Source of the DNA: Hoplostethus atlanticus
Taxonomy: Eukaryota; Chordata; Actinopteri; Trachichthyiformes; Trachichthyidae
Reading direction: 5' to 3'
DNA length: 64,000 nucleotides
Assembly: GCA_034670405.1 (NCBI GenBank)
Contig: JAXDDX010000016.1
Location: forward strand, 1,825,001 to 1,889,000
Position 1 is the first letter of the stretch. The number at the start of each line of letters is the position of its first letter. Below, piece after piece: positions 32,857 to 46,470 of this stretch. A program made the position numbers and the translations under genes. The notes under the pieces were generated by a model. The model saw only the letters and a list, made by a program, of their open reading frames with translations. It did no database searches and was not told the DNA's origin.

Positions 32857-34880
32857 TTTATTATTAATAATAATACTTAGGCATCATTAAACACAAAAAT
32901 ACAAAATAAAAATAACACTGTAATCAGGACACAGTTGTTTCTTCTGTATCATTGGGGAAGAGAGTTTGCTGGTTGGTCAGGGTTAGTAAAAAAGGAACAT
33001 GGTGGAATGAGGGCGAGTTTGAAAGGATGTGAATGGAGGGTAGAAGAGAGGAGTGAAAGGTGAATGAGACAGTGGGGAGGGAGGTCTCAGAGTTGGCTCT
33101 GTGACATTAAATGGAGACAGGAATGAGAGGAGGAGAGGATGAGAGGAAATAAAGACAGGAGAGAGAGACAGCATCCTATACATTACAGATAAGGCACTTG
33201 ACATACACATACAACTTGAAAGCATAACAACAAAACTACAACACTTTCATTATTTTATGAATTCCTCATACATCCTCATAATTTAATGATTGAGTTGCTA
33301 AAAACCTGATTTCAAGATCTTTCATCTCCTTGGTACTAACATCAAACAAGAACATAACTGTAAACCCGTGTCATACATAGGAATCATACCTAAAATCACT
33401 CAAACCAAACAACTTTTATTCTTACCCAGGATAACATAACCCAGGATACTAGGCAATGGCCTCAAGAAATCCAGCCACATTAAAAAAAAAAAAATAATAA
33501 ATGGACATGGCTAATCTGTCCCATTCCAATTGCCTTAGGAAAACATCTCCATCTTGACAGTCCACCTCCACAGTGACTCATCAGTGGCTATTTAGAGTCA
33601 TCTCTTTACGGTGGGTGGATCTCGGCATCATCAGTATGGTTCAGGATTCAGCTGGCTCAAACTACTACAAAGCTAGCAGGAAACTGTGACTCCATGGCAG
33701 TGTTTGTGTTAAGCAGTCATCTCTAATTTATGGATATTCCTGACTACTTCGACTGTGGGTTCTGCTAAGCCGGGAAATACAAACTTCCTATGCACAGCTC
33801 AAACATCTCTGGTTGAAGCAGGCATTGTATGCCGTGCTGGAATGAGTCTAGACTGGAACACAGATCAAATGTTTTTAGATTCCTGATTGGCTGGACCCCT
33901 GATGGATTATTTGGACCTTAGATTTAAAAAAAAAAAAGATGGATAAAAACGTAAAACAATTTGTGTACTTTAGAAAAAAAATCTGTCCGTGTGCAGTGTT
34001 CAGTGTTCTGCATCAAGTAACAAGACACAGAACATAGCTACACTGTACAGTGGTGGGCACTGAAGATAACAATATGAGGTTTGATTTAAAAACACCTTCT
34101 CTCCAATATCAGAGGGACTTGTGTGGCACATTAAGACAATACTGACAGAGAGACGTAGTAGTAGTGATTAAAAGATCCAGGAAATCAACCGAAATTAAAA
34201 TAACAAATCAAACTTGTCTTGCTTCTTGATTCTTCTACTGAACTGAAAATTTACTCAAACTCTGCTGCTTTCCTCTGCCATCAGGTGGATGACACTTACA
34301 TTTTGAATGGCCTCATGAACAGTAATGGAGAGCAAAGGCACACAGTCCTACTGCATGCATTTTATAAGAGCCACTATAGATTCGTGCAAAGACACTGCAG
34401 GAGCGGAGCAAACACATAATTGCATAGACAGAAAATTAGGGAAATAAATGCCCTCTCGTTTCACTTTCATAAAACCCAGTCTCACTCTGTCACTTTCTTG
34501 TGTACCTTTAGTAGTAAACATAAAGGGTACAACCGAAAAAAGAAAAACATGCTAAAGGCAGAAAGCTTTAAAATGGCATTTAAAGAAAACAGCCATCAGT
34601 CGGCTGTAAGGCACACCGCTATGGCAAGGAAAGCTATAAGAGAAGCAGCATCCCTCTCTCCTGTGTCCTCCCCACACCTTTGCTCCTCTCAACTGTCATC
34701 CCTCTCTTCTTTACATTTAGGGCAAACTAGTCAAGGGACTGACATCGCACTGAGACGTTTCCAGTGTGACGTTTCCATTTCTTTCATGTAATTTGTTTGT
34801 GTGTGTGTGACTACAAAGGCCATGCCACTTCATATAGTGTATCACTTCTCCTGGGTCTCTGTGCCCTGCAAATGCGAGTA

Positions 34881-34920
<40 letters not shown>

Positions 34921-35110
34921 GTGCATTGGTAACAGTGTCAAATTTCCTCAGATACCTGCTGTTATTGGACTTAGGGAATGCCTTGCCCTCTCCCTTACCC
35001 ACATCCCTTCTCCACTTTTCTTCTCTCTCTCTTTATCCCTCTGATTTTCTCCCCCAGTGAGGGATATGAGTCCTTCTCACACTCTATGTTTGTCCTGAAA
35101 CTTGTTTGCT
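32857..35110 (-). other. cers2: cers2 3'UTR (inferred, long) with candidate polyadenylation signal
   Basis: Minus-strand AATAAA at 32857-32862 would give a 3'UTR of about 2.25 kb after the cers2 stop. The stretch includes a (TG)n tract at about 34885-34919. No other coding sequence is evident. The boundary is inferred. Confidence 0.45.
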
Positions 35111-37636
35111 TCACTCTGTTTTGCGGTGGTTATTGTAGTAGACCACATGGCCATTCTGCACTGGTCCGTTTTTCTTCATCTCCTTTTTCTCCCCCTCCTC
35201 CTCCTCCTCTTCAGATTCGTCTGTCTCGTCTTTGTCACTCCGTTCATCATCCACTTTTTCCTGAGAAAAGGAGGAAGAGAGTGCACGGAGAGAAAGGTGC
35301 TTAGAAACACTTCATCAATCAAGGAGGCCTTCCGCTCCGAATTGTACTGGAGCTCTGGCCACTATCACAGCATTCTCACACAGTCCAAGTGTATGGATGT
35401 GTGTGTGTGTGTGTGTCTGGTTGTGCGTGTGCGTGTGTATGTGTGTGTGTGTCTGATTGTGTGTGAACACATCTTTGTGTCGACTTACATTGTTGGTGAG
35501 GAAGCGGACGGCTATACGTATGATGAGGACAGCCCAGAAGATATGGAGACACTGCAGTACCAACATAAGGCCGTTGAAAAAGTAGTAGCCAAAGAAGGGA
35601 CGATAGACGGTCACTGGATAGACCCATGTGCAGTACATGATCCTGCAACGGAGACAGTGAGGAATGGAAGACAAGGTCACTTCAGCAGCATGGCTTTGCA
35701 CCAAAAGGATTGCATAAGAATGTCTCTGTGTGTCTGTGTTTTTTTTTGGCGGGTGTGTCCGTGTTGATGTTACATATACCGGAAGGGGAAGATGACAAGG
35801 CGAGTGATGATGAAGATTGCAGCAAATACAATGAAGATGTAGTTACAGGCATTCCTCCACCCAGCATAGTTGAACATCTTTGCAGACTGAAGGAAAGGAA
35901 AAACAGAGAGGTCAATGAGATGCAGATAACCACAAGGTGGCAGTGTATCATCAGTGTGTTAGTGTCAGTTTGAACTAATTCATTTGGTGCCCAGCATGTA
36001 AATGCTTGAAAATGAATTTTCTTCTTGCTGGTAGGGATGAACAGGCATCAAGCTGTGTGATGATATTCATAGTAGGCCTATTCTCATTCATTGTATTCAC
36101 AAGATGATGCATACAATTCCTACAGATATGTCACATTGCCATCGATGCAGCTCACTGGTTGTGACTGTCCATGGGGTCAGCAGTGTGGTAATAACAGTAT
36201 TATGAATACGCTGTAACACAAGGAGGTAATATAGACATTTACCTCAAGGAAGTAATCAGAGGAGTCGTGGATCAGCATGATGAGGGTTCCAGCACGGATG
36301 TAGTTGACACACCAGGAGAAGCTGATGAGGAGGATGGTAGCTACATGGTGGACAATCTGCTCCTTGAAGTCCTGCAGAGAGAGAGAAACATGGTGGAGGA
36401 GACATGCTATGTATCTTGGGAAAGGGGAATGTTGAGAATATATATTTGTCTTGAGTGTCTTGACTGTCTTGTCTTGAGTGTGTCTATGTGTAGGGGGAAA
36501 ATCCTGCTTAAGAGACATCTAGGTTAGGACATTGGAGTGTTATACTCTCAATGCCTCTCTGGTAAGATTTACCCCTCTACGCCTTTAAGCTGACCTGAGT
36601 TGAGCAGAGTCCACACACACACACACACACCCTCACACATGTAGCAACAGTCTAATGTCTAATGTCTCACAGTCCATGCCAGATTTCATACTGATCAGAT
36701 AGTGAGAACAGAATAATGCTTGCCTTGCTACTGCATACAGTCACACATTGTGTGATGAGCATGTAGAAGCATGACATGCTAACTCTGTTCTGTAGAGTCT
36801 TATGATGTGAGGGTCATAGGAGGTGAACATACATACGTATAATAACATACAGCATGTCTCAGTATGTTGCCAGCATACTACAGCTGATGGAAGCAGATAA
36901 TGGTATTTACTCTCTATTGATTTGTAGGTAATCTGGTGTAAGTCGTTTGTTTCATTTTACCCGTGAACACCTGAACGAAGGAAGACAGGAGACAATTCAC
37001 AAAGATAAATCAGACAACATTTGACTTACTTTGCGCTTGACATCGGAGGCCACGCTGAAGAGCAGAGAAGCGTAGAAGCCCAGCTCTATCATGTAGTACC
37101 AATACTGAGAGGACAGGAGAGTCTGAGGGAGAGGGAACAGCTCTTCAGTTTCACAACATGAAAACAACATGTGCAATATACTATATGTGCATTATACAGC
37201 CATGTTCAAAAGTACAACTCTATACTAGGAAGGTGTTCCCTGTGTTTTGTACACTCGGTGCATGCAGCCATTGTAGTGACGTACCAGCACAGGAAAGCCC
37301 TCCCACATCTCCTTCAGGTCATACAGCCAGGGTTTCTGGGGGGGGGGGGAGAGGGAGGAGAGGAGTGGGTGAGACAACAGAGGCAGACAGTTGTATTTGT
37401 ATCAGCTGAGTTGGCATGGCCATGAGTCAATGCTGCCCCTCTGACAGTGTGAACGGTGAGGTTACCACAGCAAAAGACCGATTACTATCAATTATGATGG
37501 TGCAACAGGATGAGGATGTGGGGACGTGAACACGGACACCGGGGGGGGAGGGGTCGAGGTTAAAATGGAAGTACTCACATCGATGAGGGCGGCCAGGCCA
37601 GCAATGAAAGCAAGAAGGTAAAAGGTAAATCTCCAA
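35111..37636 (-). other. cers2: cers2 exons 4-10: TLC domain and acidic tail
   Basis: Exons are 37579-37636, 37285-37335, 37030-37122, 36243-36371, 35780-35886, 35489-35642 and 35111-35260. The TLC domain runs from [14 protein letters not shown] to [16 protein letters not shown]. The Lag1p motif is in the 129-nt exon and [10 protein letters not shown] opens the next. The last exon is Asp/Glu-rich with a seven-residue-scale Glu run, ending NNHRKTE. Confidence 0.95.
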
Positions 37637-37909
37637 CTGCAAGAGAACACACACACACACACACATACACACTTTCTACTCAGTCATTGGGGTAACAACA
37701 AAAGACACATTTTCTACAAGCAGGCACACACACATATACACATCACACACACACACACACACACAAGCCCACACACTCACATACTCATGGACTCGAGGGT
37801 GCAAGTTAGAAAGAAATACCAGGCTAAATGAATAGCCTGAATACGCAGAGAATGTCAAATAAGGACACGATCGCGCACAAACACACACAAGCCCACACAC
37901 ACATGCACA

Positions 37910-37941
<32 letters not shown>

Positions 37942-38096
37942 GCCAAGGCGAACGCGTGTTGACTTCCCCGCATTGCCTAGAAGAGTAGTGAGACAGTATC
38001 CCCCCTGTTAACGTGCTGTAACAGAGACAGAGGGGTCGTCTCCACTGCCTCTTGTACAGGTGGAGAGAGAGGAGTTCACACAGAACACACAGCAGC

Positions 38097-38165
<69 letters not shown>

Positions 38166-38473
38166 GGAAAAAGGAAATTGAAAGTAGAGTACAGAAAGAG
38201 TACAGAAAGAAGATACACAGAAAGAGAGACATACAGTGGGGGGAAACGGGAGAGAGACAGTGAGCCTGTTGTCTGCAAAGGCACAATAGATTGATTCAGA
38301 AGAGAAATGTTGTAACACACACGCAGTGACCGGGGACAGGGCAACATGCTATCACATGCACATCTGCACACACACACACCCAAACACCCTGCAAAACATG
38401 AATCTGCAAAACATCTGCAAAAACATGAATCCACAATACAATCAACAGCACTAATTTCAGTTCCCGAAACTCG

Positions 38474-38528
<55 letters not shown>

Positions 38529-39168
38529 AACACTCCGCTGATTCAGCTTCTTTGTTCTTGCAAGTTGTGTAAAAAAAAAAAAAAGCTTTGTGAATCTCTC
38601 GTCTGACATGGATAATGTACATGACAATGAAGCTAATGGTAATGGGAATCACTACACACACAAGTTACACACTGAACGCAACACACACGGGACGGGATCA
38701 TGCATTACCACAGCCTTGAAGGATTGTTTGCATGCATATCATCATTGTTTGCCTGTGTGTCTGTCGTGCTATCTGTGCCAACCGCTGCTGTCTGTCTGTG
38801 GGCATAGCTGTTTGTCTGCCAAGTGTTAACAGTTGACTAACTTCAGTAGACGTGTCCCCTCTTATCAGGTGATCATGGTATTAGCTTAACCCTGCTTCTG
38901 TTACAGTAAATGGTCAGACATAAACATAATCGTGGCGACAGAGCCCAGTGCTAGTGTGTGTGTGTGTGTGTGTGCGTGTGGATGATGGGTGGGCGGTTGG
39001 AATTGGGTGTGTGTCCAAAGAGCAGCAGGCATGATAGCAGCAGAGTGGCATTATAATGAGTGTGTGTTATAAATAGAGGGATAGTTTTGTGGTCATATAG
39101 CCAGAGGAATGCAAGGGTGGCAACTGTTTCAACCTGCTGTATAGCTAGCTGTGTGTCTATATGTTTGA

Positions 39169-39199
<31 letters not shown>

Positions 39200-40363
39200 T
39201 GTGTGTGTGTACCTGGCCTCTCTGAACTTCTTGAGCAGGCTGGGTCTGTCTTGGTTCCTCCGCCTCCTGAACCATCGCTGCACTTGTCTTTCTGAATAGC
39301 CGGTCTGCTTACAAAGACTCGCTACTGCGCCCTGAGAACGACACAAAGAGGGTGTTAACGCTAGCATGAATTTTTCATTCCGTCACCACACGCATGGCAT
39401 TGTACTCTGCGTTCTTTGAGTGTGTGCGTGTGTGTATGTCCACCTTTGTGGGGTTCTTGGTAGTGTTACAGTAGTAGGACTCCAGTGTGGGGTTGGGAGG
39501 GGCTCTGAGCCGCACCGTCTCTTTCACGCCCAGGAGAGCGGCCAGGGGCGTAGCCACCGTCCTGAAATGACACATAGATGTTGCGCGAGAGAGACGGGGA
39601 TGAGACAAGAAGGAGAAGCGATGAAGAACTAGGAAACAGTGAGAAAAGGAAGAAGGAGGGATGGATGTACCCAAATAAACGCAATCTGAAAATATCTGAA
39701 ACATGGTTTACCCAAAGTTCATATAAATCCAGCTAATCTAAACCATCATAATATAGTAATTGTATACGTCATAGTTAGTAGTACCAGGCTGATGTATGTT
39801 ATAACTTTTTATTAGGGCAGCGTTGGCTGTGATGTGCGCCTCAATAAATGGCAGCCTCGTCTGTAAGTGGAAGCGCCTTGTTATCGCTGTTTTGAAATCA
39901 GTTCTACAACCAAAGAGCACCAAGCTCTCACATGTCATTAGATAAATATTGTTCTACTTTTGTTTTGTTTGCATTATGAGGATCACTGACTGGAGTTCAT
40001 AGTTTATTTACCACTACATCACTGGATGGGAGGGAGGGATGGAAAACAATGAGGGGGGGTGGGGGGGGTGGAAAGAGGGATAGAGAGAAGTAATTAAAGT
40101 AATTTAAAAAAAGGCATGTGTAGATATGCAAAGGAAGACACAGATGAGCGACACAGATACAGAGAAAGACAGAATAAAAGACATGCTGACCTCTCAAAGA
40201 TCTGACGGGCAATGAGGAAAAAAAGGGCGATGGGCAGCGCCACCCAGAGGTCGCTGGCCTTGGCGTAGACCCGGCCATCCCTGTCCTCCAGGTCGGCCCA
40301 GCCCAGGCCCTCTGGGAACCACAGTCGCTCCTGCCAGAACCAGTCGCTCAGCCCTCGCAGCAT
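35111..40363 (-). CDS. cers2: Ceramide synthase 2 (very-long-chain acyl-CoA preference), complete
   Basis: CERS2 is an ER multi-pass enzyme that N-acylates sphinganine with C22-C24 acyl-CoA to make dihydroceramide. Ten coding exons join in frame from ATG 40361-40363 to TGA 35111-35113, giving 383 residues (human 380). Order: a first membrane segment (about 35-52), a Hox-like domain (about 70-130) ending [17 protein letters not shown], then the TLC/Lag1p domain (about 132-335) with the catalytic-type histidines in [14 protein letters not shown] and the [11 protein letters not shown] block. The C-terminus is acidic, with a DERSDKDE stretch like the phosphorylated mammalian tail. The sequence resembles CERS2 more than other CERS. 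The N-linked sequon near residue 19 in human is not present (FPEGLGW instead of a NLT-containing stretch). A 5'UTR exon lies at 45558 and above. Confidence 0.96.
37911..37941. repeat. (AC)n microsatellite
   Basis: An AC tract in cers2 intron 3. Confidence 0.95.
38096..38165. repeat. (ACAG)n tetranucleotide microsatellite
   Basis: About 17 uninterrupted ACAG units in cers2 intron 3, with no interruptions, so it is probably polymorphic. Confidence 0.97.
38476..38525. repeat. (AC)n microsatellite
   Basis: About 25 AC units in cers2 intron 3. Confidence 0.97.
39213..40363 (-). other. cers2: cers2 exons 1-3: first TM and Hox-like domain
   Basis: Exons are 40191-40363, 39444-39561 and 39213-39331. 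They encode [20 protein letters not shown] with the first hydrophobic segment, then [14 protein letters not shown], and the Hox-like helix block [20 protein letters not shown]. The 39213 donor (GTACAC) runs into a (CA)n tract on the sense strand. Confidence 0.95.
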
Positions 40364-40364
40364 C

Positions 40365-43300
40365 CTGCAACACATGCCAGACAAGCCTTTAGCATCACCT
40401 ACTGTGTATGGGTTTACTAGGCTAGTAAAGACACAGACATAACACACACACTCACGCATACACTCCAGAGACATGGTGGGGGAAGAGCAAGGGAGCTTCA
40501 GCACATACAGATGGTCCCCCTCCCAAAAAAAGGTGAACTGAGAAAGAGTTGCACTGGGGCTTTTCCTTCAAGCCATCTGCTGTAGGCCTGGCTTTGTGTA
40601 CAGCAAGAGATCTGTGATTGGAAAGTTTGGTACCATGTCATTAAAGCAATTAGATCATGGCACTCTTAATTACTTGCTATGGTTTCCCTCTCATTGGAAG
40701 CCTGGCCCTAGGTTTTTCCTAATGAATATAGCAGAGTACAGTGAACGGAGGAGGCCCACGTGAGGGACCAGAAACCCGACCAAGAACTGAGCAAATCTTT
40801 TCCTTCGTTCTTTCAACACGAGTGCTTTTCTTAACAGGCGACAGCTGCTATGAGACTTACTTTTTGCTTTTGCTGGTAGGATCAGGGAGTGGCGGAGAGT
40901 ACGGGTGGCGTTAGGGAGAACTAGCATCTGACGGATGTGAGTCATGAGTCATCCATATATGCAGCAGGGGGGGCGCCCCCCACATACTGGAGTCGTTTGC
41001 AGATCTAACTCCCAATCCACACATTGCAACTGCAAATACCAAACCGTCCCTCCCCTGTAACCACTTACTTCCCCCTCCCTGCCCCACCCTTCTACTCCCT
41101 CGCAGAAATCAAGAAGGATTCCCTCTTTGGCTGAGAGGGTGGAGGCCATTAGTAATGTTCTCCCTACACCACGCCTTGCTCTCTCTCAAATATACAGCTG
41201 GATTTACACACATACACACTGTGAATACATACACACATGAAGGCAACCCTAAAGCTGAAGTGTGCATACTGTCAGGATATGGGAGTAATCATTGTAAGTT
41301 GGCAAACGTGGGAGCTTCCAGACTCAGATCCAGTGTCACAGTTGAGTCAGTTATTTTCCACATCCTGTCAGGTTAGTCATGGCCCATGCTCCCCGTTGCA
41401 ACAGCACGGCCGGCCAGGCATCGGGCTTCCCCTCCTCGTTCCCTTGTGCACAGCTGGTCGATGGGAAGGGTGACATATTTGTCCCAGTCGTCTTGCCAAC
41501 TCTTCCATTTCAGTAGCGCTACGTCTCACTTCTTGTCAAGTCTCCTACTTACTGCCAGGTCCCGTGAGCTCTGCTGAACAGCGTGTGTACATGTGTTCAT
41601 GTTTGTGTGTGTGTGTGTGTGTGTCTGTCTGTGTTAACGCAGTGTGACCTAACCAAAAACACATTGCCAGAGTAGCTCCTGAGCACAAATAGAAATGGTT
41701 CAAAGGGCAGAAGTGCCAGGGAGTGCAGGCATGAAGCAGAAGGTACTGACTTCCCTGTGTAATACTGACTTGCCTTAACAACCACTGGCTGTAAAACTGT
41801 AAATGAGTCTATCAGTAATAACTAGGTTTGACACACACACACACACACGTGCTCATACACACACAAATAAACCAACATGCTTAGCTCTTGTTTATTTGGT
41901 TCACTTATTTGTCTTAGCTCTTGTTTATTTGATTCTCTTATTTGTCTCATTTGTTTAAGATAAAGTAGGTTGATAACTTATTGCACTCTTACCTTAACAC
42001 TAGTTATGCTCTTAGTTGCTTGTTTAGGAAGGAAATGCACTTATGATTTCTGGTGACTAGTAGTTTTCTTGCCTACCTATGTTGAATGCACTCATTGTAA
42101 GTCGCTTTGGATAAAAGCGTCTGCTAAATGACTGTAATGTAATGTAATGTAACATACAGAACAAAGAAGACACACACACACAACTTAACAGGGGAGAATA
42201 TTTTGGTACAATACGTGCAAGTCTGTGTGTGGATGTGCGGGGGCAATTTGGGATTCAAGAGGATATTTTTAGGATACTCGTTCATATCTTCTAGTGAATC
42301 CAGCATGCTGAAGCACTTTTCCCCACAGCAGCCCTGACTCCACATCCCATTGGCTCATGAGATCATGTGACCAGACTCTGGCCATTTTACTGATCCAATA
42401 AATATGAAGGATGCCTCTGGTAGGGGAGGGAGAAAGGAAGTTTTTCTGTCTCTCTCTCTCTCTGTGTCTCTCTGTATCTCTCTGTCTCTCAATGAATGTA
42501 CATTACAAGGATGTGGTGATCGTAAACAGAGATCCAGCTCCAGGTAGAATACAACTAACCAGTCTAGCTGTTATTCACATGTGTCCTATGAGCTCTGTAG
42601 ATCCCCTGACATTACCTTAGTCCTTTCTTGGAGTTTACAAACCCAGAATTGGATTTCTCACAAAAGGGTAAATAAAGGGCGTGAGCCTGTCAGTTTGGGC
42701 CTAAAAGTAGAGCAGACCTCAGGGTGAGGAAGACCTCAGTAGACCATACTGGAACCTGGTACACATCCCAGAATGGAGAATGTAAACATGCTGCCACCAC
42801 ACCGAGGGAGTGCTCTCACCCAGCCGGAGCATTCTCCATGGATGAATAACATCCTATGGAATTTTAGAGTCACCCAAAGATTTGTTTAGCGGACTGTTTT
42901 TCTAAGCTGACATGAGACCATGTTGACCGGCAAAGTAGCAATGTGCTCAGACCGTCTGGCGGGGTGATTCACTCAAAACATATCATCCCTGTCTATAACT
43001 ATCTATTTTCTCATATCCATCTGTACTTAAGTTGTTCACTGGCAACAGCTGAATCATTTAAAGCTCAACCTCTAAATGTTGCTTGGAGAGAGCAGAGAGA
43101 GGGGCGTCAGTCATCTTGGCATAAGAAGTCAAAGCTGACTATTCAGTAAATAGTCAGGTTAGAAAGATTGATAAGAGACAGAATGACAGAATAACTGCAC
43201 ACTGTCATATAATATCACAAGACGAGACAGGTGGAGTTGCGTTTTCTCAGACAATTCAGCAGCCTTAAGTTAAATCATGACCTTACCCTCATATTGGATG

Positions 43301-45557
43301 ACATAGTAGGAACTACATGTGACTGAATGTTTTCACTCAGAAGAACGCAGACACACACTTTGACGTGACTATGAATGGATCAGGGTTAGACCGATATATC
43401 GTTTTGCTAATGTATCTGATATTGGCCTTTTATGAAATATCATGTCATGTGGTCCCCTGTCGATACGATGGAGGCTCCTCCTTGACCACCCGTGAAACTT
43501 TATTTTGTTTGCACATTTGTACACAAAGTATTTTTGTCCCAGTTCCCCTGCCACTGAGTAGGTGGGTAACCCTGCCGTAAAGAGCTGCTGACCCTACAAG
43601 ACTTTCATTAGTATGGGTTTTAATGTCACATGGTGGTGAAAATGATGTTGAAATAAAAATCCGGGGGAAAGACCATTCATTTTTTGGCATGAAAATGGAA
43701 AAATGTAATGACATTGCATATGTGCACAAAATATTGTCTATCGGCATCAATACACAAATATCTGTCGAACCCCAGAATGGATCATGTGCGTAAAGCATGG
43801 CAGCCTACTGTACTGACATCCTTGGATACATTGAGTGTATGTGTGTGTGTCTAAATGCTGAATCCACATATTATGGGATGAAGAGGCAGTTCAGGAGACA
43901 TGCTTTATGCACATGGTTCATTAGCCATAATCCAGGTCATGCCTTGGACAATTCTACCCAGAGCAATCTGAGGGTGAGTCATACAACTTCTTCACACAAC
44001 CCAACAACCCTTCCTCCTCAGGATCTAGACAAACAAACACAAAGATTACAGAAAACTAGCGGGGGTTAAAGAAAAAACCTCCCAGGCAAGAGCAGACAGC
44101 TGTCCTGCATGATGTGTTTCATCACTGTTATCCCGTCTTCTGTGTTTTAGATAGCGATCAGAGGAAAGTCAACTTCAATACCTTTTACATTGATCCTGAT
44201 GAATTATTGATGAGGGATTCAATCAGCAGGCAGTCTGTCTTGAATAGGCCCACTTGTGGAGGTGTGAGGGTAATACATTGTCATGCTGATTCTGTATGTA
44301 GGCCAGTTCTTCACCTTCGAGTAAGAACTATTACCTTTGCTCAGTAGATGTAGGTCTATTCTTTCTGTTGAGAAGCTGTCATTAGCAACACACAGGTCCA
44401 GATCTCTATACTAAGATTGTCAAGATAACATTCCTGGTTATCAACCTGATCACTGATTAATGGAGCTGAAGAAGAGGCAGAGCAGGCAGGCAGGAGGTGT
44501 GGCTGTTATAGGATGGTAATTTACTTTATTTCTGAACTTGATTGATTCAAATGATTAAAGTAATCTTGCTGTTTTGTTTGACCTGGATAAGATATCATTG
44601 TGAGTGTCACTCACAGATAGGCTAGTCAGTGCCTGTCTTTATCTTACACACACACACACATATGTATACGTTTTCATGTATATGTATACATACGTACGTA
44701 CACACACGAAAACATTTGCAGCCTATTACAGAAATCTCTGCCACTTTTAGACAGGTCTGAGTGTGTTCTTGGTACGCTGTAATAAATGAATCTCAGCTGG
44801 TCACAAAAAACAATGACAAATGATTGCTAAAATGTTCCTGTAAGGACTCAAAGTGTGCCTGATGTAGTCAGTAGTGGGTTTATACTGACCTTATCGTACT
44901 TAATGGTATTTATATCTGTTAAGGTATCACTATAATATTCCTACATGGTGTTATTGTTTTGCACAATCTATGATGGTTCTTTTTTTGTAAAGGAAGTAGC
45001 GGAAAAGCAAATAGCAGACTACAATAGTGTCAGGGGGAGGGGTCACAAACTAAAACAAATCATTTTGATTAAAAATAGGCTTCGATAAAAAAAGAAAAAC
45101 CGCAACGTGATGCTGCGTGGAATATGACCCCTTCTGCAAAGCATGGTGTCGTATTCATATATATATGAATGTTAACTGTGATCATTTGGTATCCTGAAGC
45201 CTGGTCCCAGTCCTGTAGGACTTTAGGAACAGACTGCCTCCATGCGCCAGGCTGCCCTCATGTCTTCACACCACAGAGCTGCAGAAAGCATGATGGTGGA
45301 GCGTTGTCATCTTGGACTACACAGTTTCACATGGATAGTCTAAACCTCTACGGCTCCATTTCATTTGGTATGTCCGGGTAGAGGTGACAAGAATGTCGAA
45401 GGAGCATTATTTTAAATCAATCAATTCCTACTACCCAAATGCGTAATGACGTCTTGGTAGAAGTGAGCACTACAGAGCGTGCGCCGCAAACACACACACG
45501 CACGCACGCACACACACACACGAAAATGTCATTTAAATATAAGGTAATGGTACTTAC
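40365..45557 (-). other. cers2: cers2 intron 1 (about 5.2 kb)
   Basis: Lies between the 5'UTR exon donor at 45557 and the acceptor just upstream of the ATG (40365). It contains a SINE 3' tail (about 42090-42152), several short CA/TG tracts and a palindromic ATATGTATAC-rich patch near 44655-44705. I see no coding exon. Confidence 0.7.
42090..42152 (+). mobile_element. SINE 3' tail fragment
   Basis: The conserved fish tail GTAAGTCGCTTTGGATAAAAGCGTCTGCTAAATGACTG followed by TAATG repeats, as at 29232-29346 but without the tRNA-like head. Confidence 0.8.
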
Positions 45558-45660
45558 GTTGGCGTCCTCCTCTGTGGCGCAGCGTAAATTCTATTACAAA
45601 TAGAAAATGTGCTTTTATTTTTTCCAGAAAACCCGTCCTGCCGGTCCCAGCTAGAGTAAC
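45558..45660 (-). other. cers2: cers2 5'UTR exon
   Basis: On the minus strand a consensus GTAAGT donor (45552-45557) ends a GC-rich exon reading ...GAGGAGGACGCCAAC. It lies upstream of cers2 and contains no CERS-like coding sequence. Its 5' limit is unknown; 45660 is nominal. Confidence 0.6.
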
Positions 45661-46150
45661 CTAACGGTCCTGTTGAATGTACCCAGCCTGCTTGTTATGC
45701 TCAGAGGGACGCAGTTTGTGTCCAAGTTCAGGGTCCGGTCTGATTTTTACATCTTTCCATGGAGTAAAAAGTTTGTTTTTCTTGCAAAAATAGATTGGGA
45801 GGGGAGGGGGGGGGAGAAAAGTGAGAGTAGGTGGGAAAATCTGTGAGGTGCTACAACGACCCGCAATTTTCTTCCTCTTATCCCAACAATGTTGAGACTT
45901 AACAGCTGCTTTTCTTCCCGTCGTGACCCACCTATTCTTTCCCTTTTCCCTCCCGGGGGGCGATGGGGTCTGGCTGGGTGTTTTGGCCGGGGAAAGGCGG
46001 AGGTCGGGCCGGCTGGAGAGCGGACTGCGAGGCGCAGAGAGGGAGGAGGAGTGAGAGGATAACGGAGAGGGAGGGACAGAGATGACGTACAGGCACATGA
46101 GAGCATTTGGCTGACACACGCATCCGCGTTTTGTTTCCGCTCCGAGGCAA
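45661..46150 (-). promoter_or_regulatory. cers2: cers2 promoter, GC-rich region (inferred)
   Basis: The stretch around 45940-46040 is GC- and CpG-rich (GGCCGGGGAAAGGCGGAGGTCGGGCCGG), in contrast to its AT-rich surroundings, and sits just upstream of the cers2 first exon. This resembles a CpG-island promoter. No TATA box is evident. Confidence 0.55.
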
Positions 46151-46374
46151 ATCCCCCCCTTCCAAATGTGAGTAGCTCAATAACGCGCGTTTACACACCT
46201 CGCCGTTGTTTCTCATGATGAATATCTTTACATTTGTATGCCAGTTAAACACCTTCCCCTGTCCTTAGCTTTTATTTTTTATTGCTTCCCCTAGGGTCAC
46301 AATAACATTTTGCTCCATGCTTTGTCAGGGCGCCGTGGCTTTGACCCTTGACCCTTATTATTAGGCGCTTGTAA

Positions 46375-46470
46375 TGTTGGCGATTTAGGAATTGAAGGTT
46401 CATCTGCTGTTGCGTACCTTGTACGTCGCTCTCAATAAGACCGTCAGCTAAATGAATAGGAGGTAGAATG
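46375..46470 (+). mobile_element. Degenerate SINE tail
   Basis: GTACGTCGCTCTCAATAAGACCGTCAGCTAAATGAAT is a decayed version of the fish SINE 3' core seen at 29232 and 42090. Confidence 0.6.

Noticed and set aside
35102-35767. Plus-strand open frame of 221 codons
   Set aside because: It is antisense to two cers2 exons and includes a TG-repeat translated as Cys/Val; it is a shadow.
37676-38533. Minus-strand open frame of 285 codons
   Set aside because: The frame is made of CA and ACAG microsatellites translated as Cys/Val and Cys-Leu-Ser repeats within a cers2 intron.
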